64,000 nt of DNA from positions 220,109 to 284,108 of the forward strand of contig CAJNOL010000058.1 in assembly GCA_905250125.1 (NCBI GenBank). Direction: 5' to 3'. The notes under the pieces are model-generated. The model searched no databases, was not told the origin of the DNA, and was given only the letters and a program-made list of their open reading frames with translations. Position 1 is the first letter of the stretch. Every line of letters begins with the position of its first letter. The stretch is from Rotaria sordida (taxonomy: Eukaryota; Rotifera; Eurotatoria; Philodinida; Philodinidae). Shown here one piece after another: positions 27,470 through 38,935 of the stretch. A program made the translations under genes and the position numbers.

Positions 27470-29266
27470 CTAACAATATCGCATTGGATCATTTGGTAGA
27501 GCACATGCTGTATAATGAAAAATTGGTTCCGTAATAGTATTCGTGTTTAATGGAAAAGAACGAGGAGGAGGAGAAAGTACAGGACTTATTGATGATTGTG
27601 TCGATATTATTTGGTTATTGCATAAATATTGACCGAGTATATCTTCTAAATTCTGGAAATTTCCTGCTTGAATAACAATGCTACCTGGTGTTTGAGTCAA
27701 TTGATCAATGTATTGATCGAGTGGTGTTTCAGAATAAGAATGAGATCGTCGTCGATATTGTCTATATGATCTTCGAGGATGAATTATATCATTCAAGCAT
27801 AAATTTTGATCATTATTTTGAATTTCACGTATATATCTTGTACCACCATGATAATTATCATCAATTAAACGACGATCAATCTGTTGATTATTACCAAGAG
27901 ATATTCGTTGTAATGGTGGTTCAAATGTATAACGATTAATATGATAAGCTTTACCAAGACGATCTTGTTCAACAATTTCATTAAGTTTAATAGCCATTGC
28001 TGAAGGAATATTAGCATCGATGAGGACATTTTCAATTGGATAATCAAGTTCAAGACGTGATACATTATCATCATCATATGATTGATTGTGAAATGATGGT
28101 ATATGTTTTATCAAAGATTCTTGTTGAATATTCATTGGATTATTTGTATTGTTCATTCGTGGAACTTGTGTTGAAGGTAATGATTTTGAATTCATATCTA
28201 ATGGAAAACCATCTTGAGATGACTGTGGATTTGTTTTCAATACAGATTGTAATCTATTCATAGGAGATTGCATATTATTTGTTAATGGTTGTGCTTGATT
28301 GAGATTTATACCAGGAGGAGCACCTCCAAAAGGTGATGGAGATTGATTTCTTGCTGAAATTGTTGATGATTGATTGAGATTCATACCAGGAGGAACACCT
28401 CCAAAAGGTGATGGAGATTGATTTCTTGCTGNNNNNNNNNNACCAGGAGGAACACCTCCAAAAGGTGATGGAGATTGATTTCTTGCTGGAATTGTAGATG
28501 ATTGATTGATATTCATACCTGGTGGAAATCCGCCGGCCATTAAAGAAGGATTACTTGGTGGAGGTGGAACTGATTGATTTGAAATCATACCAGGAGGAAA
28601 ACCACCGAACAATGGTGAAGGTTTATTTGTTGATGTAGACATAGGATTTACTACAGAATTATTTACAATTCGTGAACCAGTTGGTAAGCTTGCTTGTGAT
28701 GAAAGATCTGAATTGGGACTAGTATTAATGTTTGTTAAAGGATTCCTATTTTGATTAGAGTTATTATTAATGGGAAAACCAGGTTGAAAACCAGTTGATG
28801 AAGCTCGAAGTTGAGTATTAGAAGAATTCCTTATACTAGGTGAAAAACTCGATTCACTTCCATATGTATTTTTACTTGGAATAGTATCTCTTTGCTGTAA
28901 AAGATGAAACAATAAGAAAAGTTATTATTTTCAATGAAAATTATTTTTTTACTAGTAGTTTTGCTCGAGTTTGTTCTGGTATATTATAATTTCTTATACT
29001 TTCATCATCTTCTTCGTCCTTGAAAAATAATAATCATATGTCAATGACCTCACATATTTTTTGTCTTACTGTTTGATATGATGGTTTTGTAATAGTATTT
29101 AATGGACGTTCACTTGTTGAACCATTTGGAAATGCGCCAGGAGGTAATTTACTAGGACTAAAAATGTCGTTGCATTTTTTTCCATGTATGATGTGATAGA
29201 TAAAAAACCTTGAATTATTACTCACGTTTTATTTCTTGTGAATAGATTTTTAAAACTTTGAAACAT
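27470..29266 (-). CDS. Pro/Asn/Ser-rich protein with 25-residue tandem repeats
   Basis: Four exons (29266-29226, 29157-29070, 29018-28953, 28894-27470) join in phase, starting 'MFQSFKNLFTRNKTPSKLPPGAFPNG'-like text. The central part has FPPGM/VPPGM modules. Three or more copies of a 25-residue unit (ARNQSPSPFGG ... PPG ... NLNQSST) sit at about 28300-28520, with a 75-bp DNA period. A 10-base N gap interrupts this array, so copy number and protein length are uncertain. The C-terminal 200 residues are more complex ('IENVLIDANIPSAMAIKLNEIV', an Arg/Tyr/Ser-rich patch 'RRSYRQYRRRSHSY', end 'ACALPNDPMRYC'). I do not recognise the family. There is no signal peptide or membrane segment. A scaffold or RNA-granule-type disordered protein is only a guess. 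Confidence 0.7.
28300..28525 (-). repeat. 75-bp coding tandem repeat with assembly gap
   Basis: The 'ccaggagga(g/a)cacctcc' landmark recurs at 28311, 28386, 28443 and (diverged) 28518. Spacing is exactly 75 bp except across the N run (28432-28441), where it is 57. The unit predicts 28 bases where only 10 Ns stand, so the gap length is a placeholder. At least one and possibly several units are collapsed. Confidence 0.85.
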
Positions 29267-29771
29267 TCTACTTGTTTGTGATATTAATTAGTAATAAAAA
29301 AAAGAGGATATATATGCACTTTTATCTTGTGTAAAAAGGGTTGTTCATAATAATATCCTACAATGCAAAACAAAAATTAATACAAAACATTTTTCTAACG
29401 TATTCATACAACTGAAACACAAAATAATACATGTGTATCGGAAGAACGGCAAGGATGGTGAAGAAAAGAGAAAGAGAGAAAATATATGTGTCTGTGTTAC
29501 GATCTATAATGAAAAACCATTCGTCCGTATCCAACTTAATGAAAACGATTATAACAATGTCATAAATGTGAGATGTAAATATTTATTTATTTTGAATCAT
29601 TTCTAAGTAATAATGATAATAATAATAATCACAATGCCTAAATTACTAATTTCAATTCTTATTTATGATAGGACTATAAATTTTTATTGATTTCAATTCT
29701 TTTATATTTATTTCTTAATAATAAAAAAGGAAAATCAAGACTAGAAATGTTTGACATGGGTAAGATGCATA
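29267..29771. other. Short intergenic region
   Basis: 500 bp separating the start of the Pro-rich gene (29266) from the TMEM41A-like stop (29772), so it must hold the promoter of one and the 3' end of the other. It is AT-rich, with a purine-rich GAGA-type stretch at about 29460-29480. No gene seen. Confidence 0.4.
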
Positions 29772-32586
29772 TCACATAACTGTCTGTGCAAATCTTCGTC
29801 GTACACGTGCTACAATTAAACCAGTACCACCAGCTACTGTAGCTATTAGAGCAAGTGTAAGCAATGTTCGACATGAAAATAAATCATCAAAACTATTTAA
29901 TTGTGAAAGGAATGAACCAGTTTGTACACTTATAAAAGTATATGGCGCCATGCCTAAATAAAGAAAAATATGGTTTTATATGAATGAAATTGGTGTTTTT
30001 CTCATACTAACCAAAGAGAATTGAAAAGAAAAATATTTTTTTTGGCACATTTAATAATGGACATGTTATTGTTATAAGTGAATTTGGACTCATTGGTACC
30101 ATTCGCATAAAAAGTAAAACAAAAAAGAGATTATCACGACCAGCTTCAACCTTTTGATAATGAAAAATAGAAAGAAAATTATTCGAAATTTGTATTTTTT
30201 TACTTTTTTTTGTAATACAAGTATTTTTTTATGACAACATTGAACAACTAAATTACGAGCAAAATTAGAAACAAGTAAATAACACAAACTAGCACCAATT
30301 GCTGTTAATAAACAACAAAGTGGAAAGCCAATCCATGTACCGAATAAAGCACCACCAAGTAAATTCTATAGTATATGAAGATAAAAAAATAGATATTCAT
30401 TTCAAAAAACAAAAAAAAAAACAAGAAACTATCAAATAAATATACCAGAATAGCTGAACCTGGTAATGAAAAAGACTGTTTGTATAAATAAGCAGAGCCA
30501 TAGAGTAATAAAAGATAAGCTAAATGATCGTCACGATAATGTTGTAAGGTATTTGATAAGTTTTTTAACGCTTCGATACTTCGTGGAAAATGAAGAGAAG
30601 TTCTAAATAAAGAATAAGAAGAATGAGATGTTTTCATCCAATCCTCAGTGGAATCCGAATGGTTTGATGCTTCAATATTCTTCATTAATTTATTAGAAAA
30701 AAAAAACTTACCATTGCAGCTCTTTTGGAGCTAAAATGTGAAACTAACTTGTGTTCTTTAGCCTCATTATACTAATACAAAATATGTGGAGCGAAAAATT
30801 TCTAGCATACTGTAGTTGTTTTTCAAGGATAATCGATTGTCACAGAAACGGTCTGTCTTATTTAGTTTTACATTTCGAAAAGAAATTTCTTCTTCCTTTT
30901 TACTAATGTTCTATTTTGTGTTTGTCTTATTGCTTTACATTTTTTATATTCTATTTTTCTTTATTTAACATTATTATTGTTATTCTAACCATTAATTTAA
31001 CTGTCAAATAAACCTGTTGTACATAGGCATTACATCTACAAGAGGTCTCATCGCACTATTATATATCTCAATAAGCTCAGAAACATTGATATTGATTATT
31101 CCTCAAAGTTATAACTTGATCAGTTCACGCTTATTATACTGATCATATGGGGACTATAGAAAATCAATACATCATTACCCATTATCTTTGACATCTTGAA
31201 TATAAATCTTTAACTGGGCAAAAATAAAAAAAAACACACTATTTTTTACGGACGTATTCCAGCCATTCAAATTTCAAGGAAAGCTTTGGAATGACCTGGA
31301 ACAGCCAAAGCTTTGCCATTAATGCTGTTCAGCACCTTTTTTCCTTACAATTGAACTCTGTGAAAGAAGTTTGAAGCCTGTTGTCCTTAGTTGTTATGAA
31401 AACACACTTCATAACAGTTGACTTCTTCGTCCCTCTTGTTTTCTAGGAAGAACATACTCATTGATCCGTAACCTTCGGCCCCAATTGCTAGAGCCTATGG
31501 AGGGAGAAGTCACAAAAACCTTGATTTAAACTTCTACTCACTATTTTCTTCGAAACTATATGTCAGCATTCAATCTAAAATCAGAGTTTGAACTAGTCCA
31601 AACTTGGATAAAAATTCATTTTCGATTCTGAAATCATTGTTAGATTGAAAGCTTTTTATTCATGAGTGACAACATCGAAATTGAGTTTAGATTTCAGATT
31701 TTTGCTCAATCCAAGTTTAGACTAGCTCAAAATCGAATCTTAGATTGGACGATGACACATACGAATTCCACAAAAATAATTGTAAATTATGGTATATTGA
31801 AAACAATGAGTGACAGTATTCTTATCCGTCATGATTACATTCTTTCTATACATATGTATATATATATATTCAAGAACTCTAGATCTTGGTTTTGGAGAGA
31901 TTGGATGAACTAGTCCCATCCTCCACTTTTTTCTATCGCGTCTGCAAAATTTGAGAGAGCAATTTTTCTCGAGCACTTTCTGCTAGACGGAGTGGTTCCG
32001 CCTCTCTCTCTCAATTTGTTTGCCCGTATGGCTTCTAAAAACTATCAAGAGCTTTGATTAGACTAGTAAACTGATACCATTTGTCAACATAGAGTTGGTT
32101 TGAAATTTTTAGTTGCTATAAGAACACGAAGCAAAAAAGAAAGTCAAGAATACTTTGAATCCGAATCAAAACTTAGTAGTCTTATAGCAGATCGAAACTG
32201 AAGAAATGTGAAAATTTCACAGGCGCGTGTGTTTTTAAGATTTCAACATGAATTAATAATACATAAAAATATAAGTCAGTACGAATATAATTTACCTATC
32301 ACTTTCTTTATCTAATGGTGGTGCATTTGTAGATAAAATATACATATAAAAAGTTGCTAATGCAAATAATAATGGAATGAACCAAACAGTCAAAGAACTC
32401 CCTAAAAAGATTTATGAATATATATATATAAGATGTAAATTTATTCATACTCATAAAATGTAATGGTGATTTTGTTGATGATGAAGGCGTTGATGTTGGT
32501 GATGCTATAGATGATGAATCAATTCCAATCGATATTTGTCGTGGAATTAATTCCATTTCAAGTTCAGAATCATGTTGTTGCCTCAT
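29772..32586 (-). CDS. TMEM41A: TMEM41A-like VTT-domain membrane protein
   Basis: Six exons (32586-32451, 32401-32296, 30602-30446, 30365-30204, 30150-30012, 29953-29772) give 293 aa (human TMEM41A 264). An acidic/Ser-rich N-terminus precedes a first membrane segment (LTVWFIPLLFALATFYMYIL). The family landmarks follow in order: 'FPRSIEALKNLSNTLQHYRDDH', 'LLLYGSAYLYKQSFSLPGSAIL', 'NLLGGALFGTWIGFPLCCLLTAIGASLCYLL', 'FMRMVPMSPNSLI' and 'FISVQTGSFLSQL'. The C-terminal segment ends in Arg (ARVRRRFAQ). VTT/DedA proteins such as TMEM41B and VMP1 are ER phospholipid scramblases; for TMEM41A that role is by homology only. The 1.69-kb intron 2 holds a small fold-back element. Confidence 0.9.
31561..31757. 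mobile_element. Small fold-back element in TMEM41A-like intron 2
   Basis: 'tgtcagcattcaatctaaaa' at 31561 pairs with 'ttagattggacgatgaca' ending 31757. 'gaactagtccaaacttgga' pairs with 'ccaagtttagactagctc', and 'attcgattctgaaatc'-type text also pairs. Arms are about 75 bp around a 45-bp loop. The rest of this intron (30603-32295) has no supported coding exon. Confidence 0.65.
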
Positions 32587-33069
32587 GATTTATCAATATA
32601 TATTAAAGTCAAATTCAAAACTAATAGATAATATCTTCACCTGTTTTTTTTATACATTTATCATACTAAAATATTTATATTCAAATGTAAATAAGAAAAA
32701 AAACAAGAAAAAGAGAATAAAACTCGATTAACAAAAATTTATTTTTCTTTTCTGCATACTTTCAGATATTTTTATTTTTCCTATAAATGCCACATATCCT
32801 ATGTTCAGTTGGTTTTTGTTTTTTATATTATTCTATTGCACACAGTAAGATAGTATATATATGAATGACTATCACTGTTTTGTACAAAAGCAAAACGAAA
32901 AAGAGAGAGAGAGAATTAGAGATATATTAACGAAAACAAAGCATGCAAAAAGAAAAAGCGGAAAATATCTGAACTTTGTTTTTCTAGAGATTCGCTCATA
33001 AATGATGACCAGACGAAAGAGAAATCTGACATTGTTTTTTTTTTGTTTATAGAATATATATATATTATA
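32587..33069. other. Intergenic: TMEM41A-like promoter region
   Basis: 480 bp between the TMEM41A-like start and the stop of the next leftward gene. It is AT-rich with a GAGA run (about 32901-32914). It must hold the 3'UTR of one gene and the promoter of the other. No RNA gene or repeat seen. Confidence 0.4.
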
Positions 33070-35150
33070 TTACAGGTCAAGAATAGGTAGATTATCATCT
33101 TGAGAATAGAAAGTAGACGATGGAAGAGTTGTGGCAGTTGATAGAAGTCCATTTGACGGTGAATAATTAGCGACTGAATAGGAAGATGTGGATATTTGTT
33201 GTGATTGTTGTTGTTGCTGTTGCGGTAATGGTGGTGGTGGTGGTTGATAGAATGATGATGAAGTTTGATAAGAATAATTTTGAATACCATAGATATTCGA
33301 ATGTTGTTGAGAATGATGATTATAACCAGACATAGTTATCTGTTGTGCAGGTGAATAACACATTGGTTGATAGTATGAAGTCTAGATTAATGAAAATTCA
33401 AAAAAAACAATTTAGATTTAAATAATATACAGTTCTGGACAAAAGTAACCATTCCCTATCAAGTGTTACTATTCTTTATGATATTGAGCTAATATTTTAG
33501 ATGCATACCTACGACAATACATCCTGATCGTACGCATCAACTGACCTTCCATTGGCTGACATGTACTGAAATTATGATTTACACATCTTCTTTCTCTTGT
33601 AAAAATCATATTCAGCAGAAATATGTACATAAAAAATTTTCACTTTTTTATTTTGCTATTTCACAAACTCCTACTGTTTTTTAGCGCTAAAAGCAATCAT
33701 TACGCCCTGAAATAATGAATCTGTGTCGTACTATTAACTCGACTTCATTTAATTCAGTAGTTGTAAAACTTTCAGAACAAACTTATTGTGTCTCATGGGA
33801 ACATTTTTTTTAAAATAAATTGTTTAAAGTCATCATGGAAAAGCATCATGTTACTAATAAAATAACATTTGCATTTCAACAAATATTCTTAATAAGAAGA
33901 CAATGTCTCAGTTATTTTAAAGTGATTTCTAACGAAATCCAGACTAGAAATATCTACGATATTAGCCTTTTTAATGAAGGATTCGATGAAAATATTCGTG
34001 ACAATATTATTGAAATGCGATAATTGTAAAAAAACGATTATGTCTGAATCATAATTTTAGTACATGTAAACCGATAGAGGGCGGATTGATGTTTATGACT
34101 AGAATTTATTGTCGCACGTATTCACTCAAAAGATCAACTTAATATAGTAGCATTTCATGGGTGACAGCTACTTTTATTCACGACTGTTTATGCTGGTGAA
34201 TGTAGTAAATTGATGACAAAGATATAAAACAAAGAGTAATCGATCATATATACACATAGATGATATTACAATCATGATTTTGAATTGAATCATATTAATT
34301 AATAGAAAAAAGATGATATATAGAGACTAAATTGATGAATATAATTCTTTTTTTCTAAACTTACAAAATTAAATAAAACAAAAGACAAAACAAAAAAAAA
34401 TAATTTTTAAATATGAAATTATCTCATTCAATATCATTAAAATCTTTGTTTAATTTGTTTAACTTACAGGATTTAGATTTGTATCATTTTCTGATGAAAT
34501 TTGTGATTGTTGATAATATTGTCTTGTTGAATTATTATTATTATTATTATTATATGGATAATTTGAATATGATGATGTTATTTGTTGTTGTTGTTGTTGT
34601 TGATTATACATAATTCTTTGTTGATGTTGAACAGCCATTTGTTTTAATGTTTGTGCAGCAGCAATTGGTGGTGTTGATCGATTTGTAATAGGCATTGAAT
34701 GTGGACTATAATGTATAGTACTTGAACCACGTGGAATTGAATTTCTACGTCGATCTGTTGATATTATTGATGATGTTTGTGATGGTAATGATAATGATGG
34801 TGATGAATGTCGTTTTGAAATAGTATCTTGTTCTTGTGATGATAATGGTAAATCATCAAATGATGATAAAAATAAATAATCGTCAGTTTTTTGTTTTATA
34901 CTATTAAGAAATTCATCAAATAGATCACGATCAGCTGGTGTTATATCTTGTACAACACGTTGAAAATCAGCTTCACTTAATAAATCATTACTTGATATTT
35001 TCATTTGTTGTTTTGGTGTTGATTTTATATTTATTGTTGAACTAACTGTTATATCACTTGTTGTTAATTGTTGTATATTAAATTCTTGAATTATTTTTGT
35101 TGTTTGTTGATAATTTGTTAATGTATTATTGTTGTTATTATTATTATTAA

Positions 35151-35194
<44 letters not shown>

Positions 35195-35425
35195 GAATTT
35201 GAATTAATTGTTAATGTTGGTGAATGACAACAAAATGATTTCGTTGATTGTTCATGTTCAATATCAAATGAATAAAAATGTTCACCATCATCAACATTAC
35301 CAAGTTTTCGTTTTGGATTTGATGAAGTCTAAAAACAAACATTAAGAAAAAATAAAATAAAATATAATATCCAAAAAATAAGAAGAAATAATCAAATTTT
35401 TAATCACCTGTTCTATCGATTCCAT
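33070..35425 (-). CDS. Gln/Asn/Ser-rich putative transcriptional co-activator
   Basis: Three exons (35425-35408, 35328-34468, 33381-33070), all phase 0, give 396 aa. Exon 1 encodes only six residues (MESIEQ). Then comes a probable nuclear signal (NPKRKLG), a long Asn homopolymer near 35160, and an ordered-looking acidic block 'EADFQRVVQDITPADRDLFDEFL'. This is followed by 'FDDLPLSSQEQD', Ser-rich text, 'AAQTLKQMAVQHQQRIM', poly-Gln, poly-Asn, and a Tyr/Pro/Gln-rich C-terminus. The 'AAxxLKxMAxQHQQ' stretch recalls Mastermind-like Notch co-activators, but the basic N-terminal helix that contacts Notch/CSL is not evident. Treat the assignment as weak. Intron 2 (34467-33382) carries a Tc1-like element. 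Confidence 0.65.
33430..34186. mobile_element. Tc1/mariner-like non-autonomous element
   Basis: The left end 'cagttctggacaaaagtaac' (33430) and the inverted right end (reverse complement of 34167-34186, 'cagtcgtgaataaaagtagc') share CAGT...AAAAGTA, a common Tc1-family terminus. The TA target duplication is not clean (TA on the left, TTTA on the right). The 750-bp interior has no transposase, only a 67-codon open frame without DDE motifs. It lies in an intron. Confidence 0.5.
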
Positions 35426-38400
35426 TTTAGATGTAATGTCAAAAATAAAAAAACAAAAACTAGATGAATAATATTATTATTATTAACTCTTGTTTCTTTT
35501 TTTTTTTTATTTCCTTATTTCCATTTCGAGGGTATGAGAGTACGTGCCAAAACTAATAAAAATGAACTCACCAACGGCCTGGCCGTTGATGCAAGGTCAC
35601 TTGGCCCATATGTTTCATTCATTTATGTATTCAAAAATAGTTATTATATAAATAAAATATAATTTTGCCAACATATGGACACGATTAGCCGATCAACGTC
35701 ATTGTTTTATAAAAGTGACAAATGTAGTAGTGATTATCTCGATGAATGTATACGTGTGTTCTGTTCTTGAGATGATGCCCAATGATCAACAATATTCAGA
35801 ACAGTGTGCCCGATCGATGTGTATGTGCAAGAGTTCTTTGCTCGTTCGTATTACCTTTTCTTTTTTTTTCCCTCTTCTTTTCTCTGTCGTTCTTTGCCCG
35901 TTCATTTTTACTCGTCGTTCGTTGTTCACGTCAAAATGGCCTTGGAGCTGCTCAAATATATACATACGCAAAGGAAGAGAGAAAGAGTACAAGCAGTCTT
36001 CTTTCTTTCTTTCCCATTCCTTTTCGCGTAACAGTTCAGTCGTATATGTGTATACTTGCGCACGATCAATGAATGGATATAACATCACATACAAATACAT
36101 ACACATGCATACATACATACATACATCATCAAGAGAAAAGAAGCAAAGTTGAGGCCAGAACAAAAACTTGCTCTAATTTCTTTTTTCTCTTTCCCTCCTC
36201 GTTTTTTTTTTTGTGTGTTCTATATATCAAGAATAATGACCACAATTTTTCATTGTGTCTCTTCTCTAACTTCTCTTTCGGACAGATTAATAGAACAAAA
36301 GAAGAAAAATAGAAAAAAAAAAAGAATGACCTAGTTCAATTAAGAGAATAGAATTCAGTCAGTACTTTTTGTATACATTGAAAACTAATATTGTCGTCTG
36401 GAGAACATATCATTTCTAAATTTAGACACGAATTCTTCATGTAAATATTAGATGAATCGGGTTTTGTTTTGTATATGATTATGTGAAATATAAATATACA
36501 ATAAGAAAAAAAATATTTTAAAGTCTATAAAGATGATTATCTTTATGTTTTAATTAAAACAAAAATCAGTTTTTAATGTTAATACTTTATATAATAAAAG
36601 AATTCTTCTTAAGAAAGATAAAGTTTTAAAACAAAGACTATATAGGAGAATACAATAAAACCTAAGATTCCAGCTGTTCGTCAAGCTTTGAATTGTACAG
36701 CATGTATTCTTAATGCTTACATGACTGAAATTAATAATAAGAAGTCATTTTTGATCCAGTAGATATTAAAGAGTATGTGAAGGAACTGAATTATTAGTTC
36801 TTCTTTTTTTGTTTTTTGTCGAAAGCAACATCAAGTAGAATCAGGACAGATAGATTTAATCTGAGTTTTATCTGAAGAGGGAAGTCTGTCATCTGATAAA
36901 TTGTTGTCGAGTCGAGATTATATGCATTATGTAGGATTCAATGAATAATAAATGCCCTAAAAACAGTTCAAGCTCTTAGCTTATTACTGTCGAAATATTG
37001 TAGTTTTTAAATGAACATCATGGTAACAGAAAAACTAATTTTCGAGTTTCGACTTGAAACTTTGCATAGAAACAGTTCTCAACGAGAATGGTACATTGTG
37101 AATATTTCAGTACTTGTCATTGTTCCTATCCGAAGACAGCTATAGTAAAACCATGCCTTTAACATATCTCATGTATTACGGTATATTCGATATTTTTGTT
37201 TTAGAACAAAAGCAAATCAAAATATCTGAAGCTTTAACAATATACTATTTTCATCAAGATCTAACTTTGTACAAACCTTCAAGTCGAAATTCGAAAATCA
37301 GTTTTCTTGAGGGAGACTACAGCATTCATTCAAAAATTATGATCAATTTACAATATCTACGCAACAATAACCTAAGGACTTGAGTTCTTTTCAAGATTTT
37401 TGTAAATTCATTTGGATCTACATGATGCACTAGTGTTGATCCGATTGCGATTTATCAGATGGAAGCTTCCCTCGTGAGTGAAAGTTAGATGCTCAAAAAG
37501 ATCATAGATTATCTGTGGTTTTATACTAATTAACCTCAAATAAATCGCATAGAAATTATACATAATAAATATTTACTATTCAGAAATATTTTTATGTAGG
37601 CAGAGAGAAAAGTTGCATTGAATTATCAGCTAAATTCAAAACTAGATAGGATTCAAGACCTTCACTCTTTCAAAAATAAATCAATGAGAGGATAGTTTGA
37701 AATCGAATCTATCACAAACAATGTGGTTTTTTTTACTTAGCACTTTGTTTTTTTCGAAAATTTTCGATGGTTTGCGTTACCATCTAGTTGAAAAAGGGTT
37801 TTTTTCTCTGTTTATGTTATTCTGATCGCACATCCCAGAATTCTCAGAGAGACTTCCTTCTATATATTTTTTTTATTTAAAAGATCACATAAAGCTACAG
37901 TGCCCATTTTTTGAATTAAGCTTTTTTATTATTATATAAAAAAAGTCTTCTATAAATAGATGACCACTTTCTCTCTATAAAAATTACGAATTTGAAAAAA
38001 AAAGGTTTATATCAGACACTGTAGTCTGACATGCGCTTTCGAATAAAAAAATTTAAATATATAAAATAAGGATCCACAAAGGATTTTAGATTATCAAATG
38101 AACTATTTTTGACCCTTGTTCGATAGATATCTCTTGAAAACATCATAGTATAGAGCTGAAAATTTAATGTGATTGGAATGAATCTAACCCAAAATCGAAT
38201 TCCGAGAGAGGAGGAGGTCTTCAAATAAGAAGAAAAATCTACCATAGTATTCAATTTTATGTTTATTTTAAACTTACCTCAAAAGAATAAATTTTTATAA
38301 ATTGTTTTTCATTGATGTTGAATATAATCCGAGTATGAAATGATAATTAAACATCTATTTATGCTTAGACTAAATAACATAATTTACTATTTAATTGAAT

Positions 38401-38851
38401 AAATAAAATAAAAATATTGATCATTTTGTTTCACTTCAATAAACACATATAGAAAATATTTATTAACACGTAATAATAAATTAAATATTGTGATATTTTC
38501 TTTTGTAATAATAACAATTGGTCAAAATCAACATTATCACTCAATAATAAAATAATATATTTTTTTATTAACAAAATTTATTCATAATAATCATCTGTTT
38601 TTCTTTCCTTTCAAAAAACCAATGAGAAAAGGAATCGGATTGGTTTTTCAACTTATCCATTTAAAGACCTTGAGAAAAAAAAATTTTAGCGCTCTCTATG
38701 TCAAACTATTAAATCAATTTTTTAACAAGAAAAATATACTTCTGTAAAATAGAATAAAATAAAAATTTTATAAATAAAAATAAATTAAAAATAATCTAAA
38801 GAATCTTCTCAATAATTTTTCCTTAGTTACCAAACACAATTCTTAATCATA
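35426..38851. other. Long intergenic region between divergent genes
   Basis: 3.4 kb between the leftward Gln-rich gene and rightward DNAAF1. Just upstream of the leftward gene is a 17-bp near-perfect palindrome (35572-35588, caacggcc-t-ggccgttg) in an otherwise AT-rich sequence. The T/C-rich stretch 35840-36260 gives overlapping open frames in many phases, typical of low complexity. A fold-back element sits at 37025-37310. No coding exon supported. Confidence 0.45.
37025..37310. mobile_element. Inverted-repeat element related to the katanin-intron element
   Basis: 'aaaactaattttcgagtttcg' followed by 'acttgaaactttgca' (37030-37065) pairs with 'caaaccttcaagtcgaaattcg' followed by 'aaaatcagtttt' (37273-37306). 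The 'cgacttgaaactttgcat' core also resembles 'gacttcaaactttacac' in the terminal repeat of the katanin intron element, so the two may belong to one family. Confidence 0.45.
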
Positions 38852-38935
38852 ATGGCAGCGATTCTTCAAAAGTCTCGAATTATTTTCTTCAAGAACATAT
38901 TCTTGTTCATCATTTTTATTAGAAATGTTAACTGA
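38852..38935 (+). promoter_or_regulatory. Upstream ORF overlapping the DNAAF1 start
   Basis: An ATG at 38852 opens a 27-residue frame ending at TGA 38933-38935, eight bases past the DNAAF1 ATG (38925). If both lie on the mature mRNA, ribosomes using the first ATG would miss the main start, which would tune DNAAF1 translation. An alternative is that transcription starts below 38852. Confidence 0.35.

Noticed and set aside
30715-30740. Possible 19-nt microexon (KRAAM) of the TMEM41A-like gene
   Set aside because: It has splice-like borders, but including it would break the phase into the next exon, while direct joining 32296 to 30602 is in frame and matches the family.
35715-36334. Several overlapping 60-145-codon open frames on both strands
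   Set aside because: They lie in a T/C-rich low-complexity stretch where stops are scarce. No splice structure, family signal or conserved motif supports any of them.
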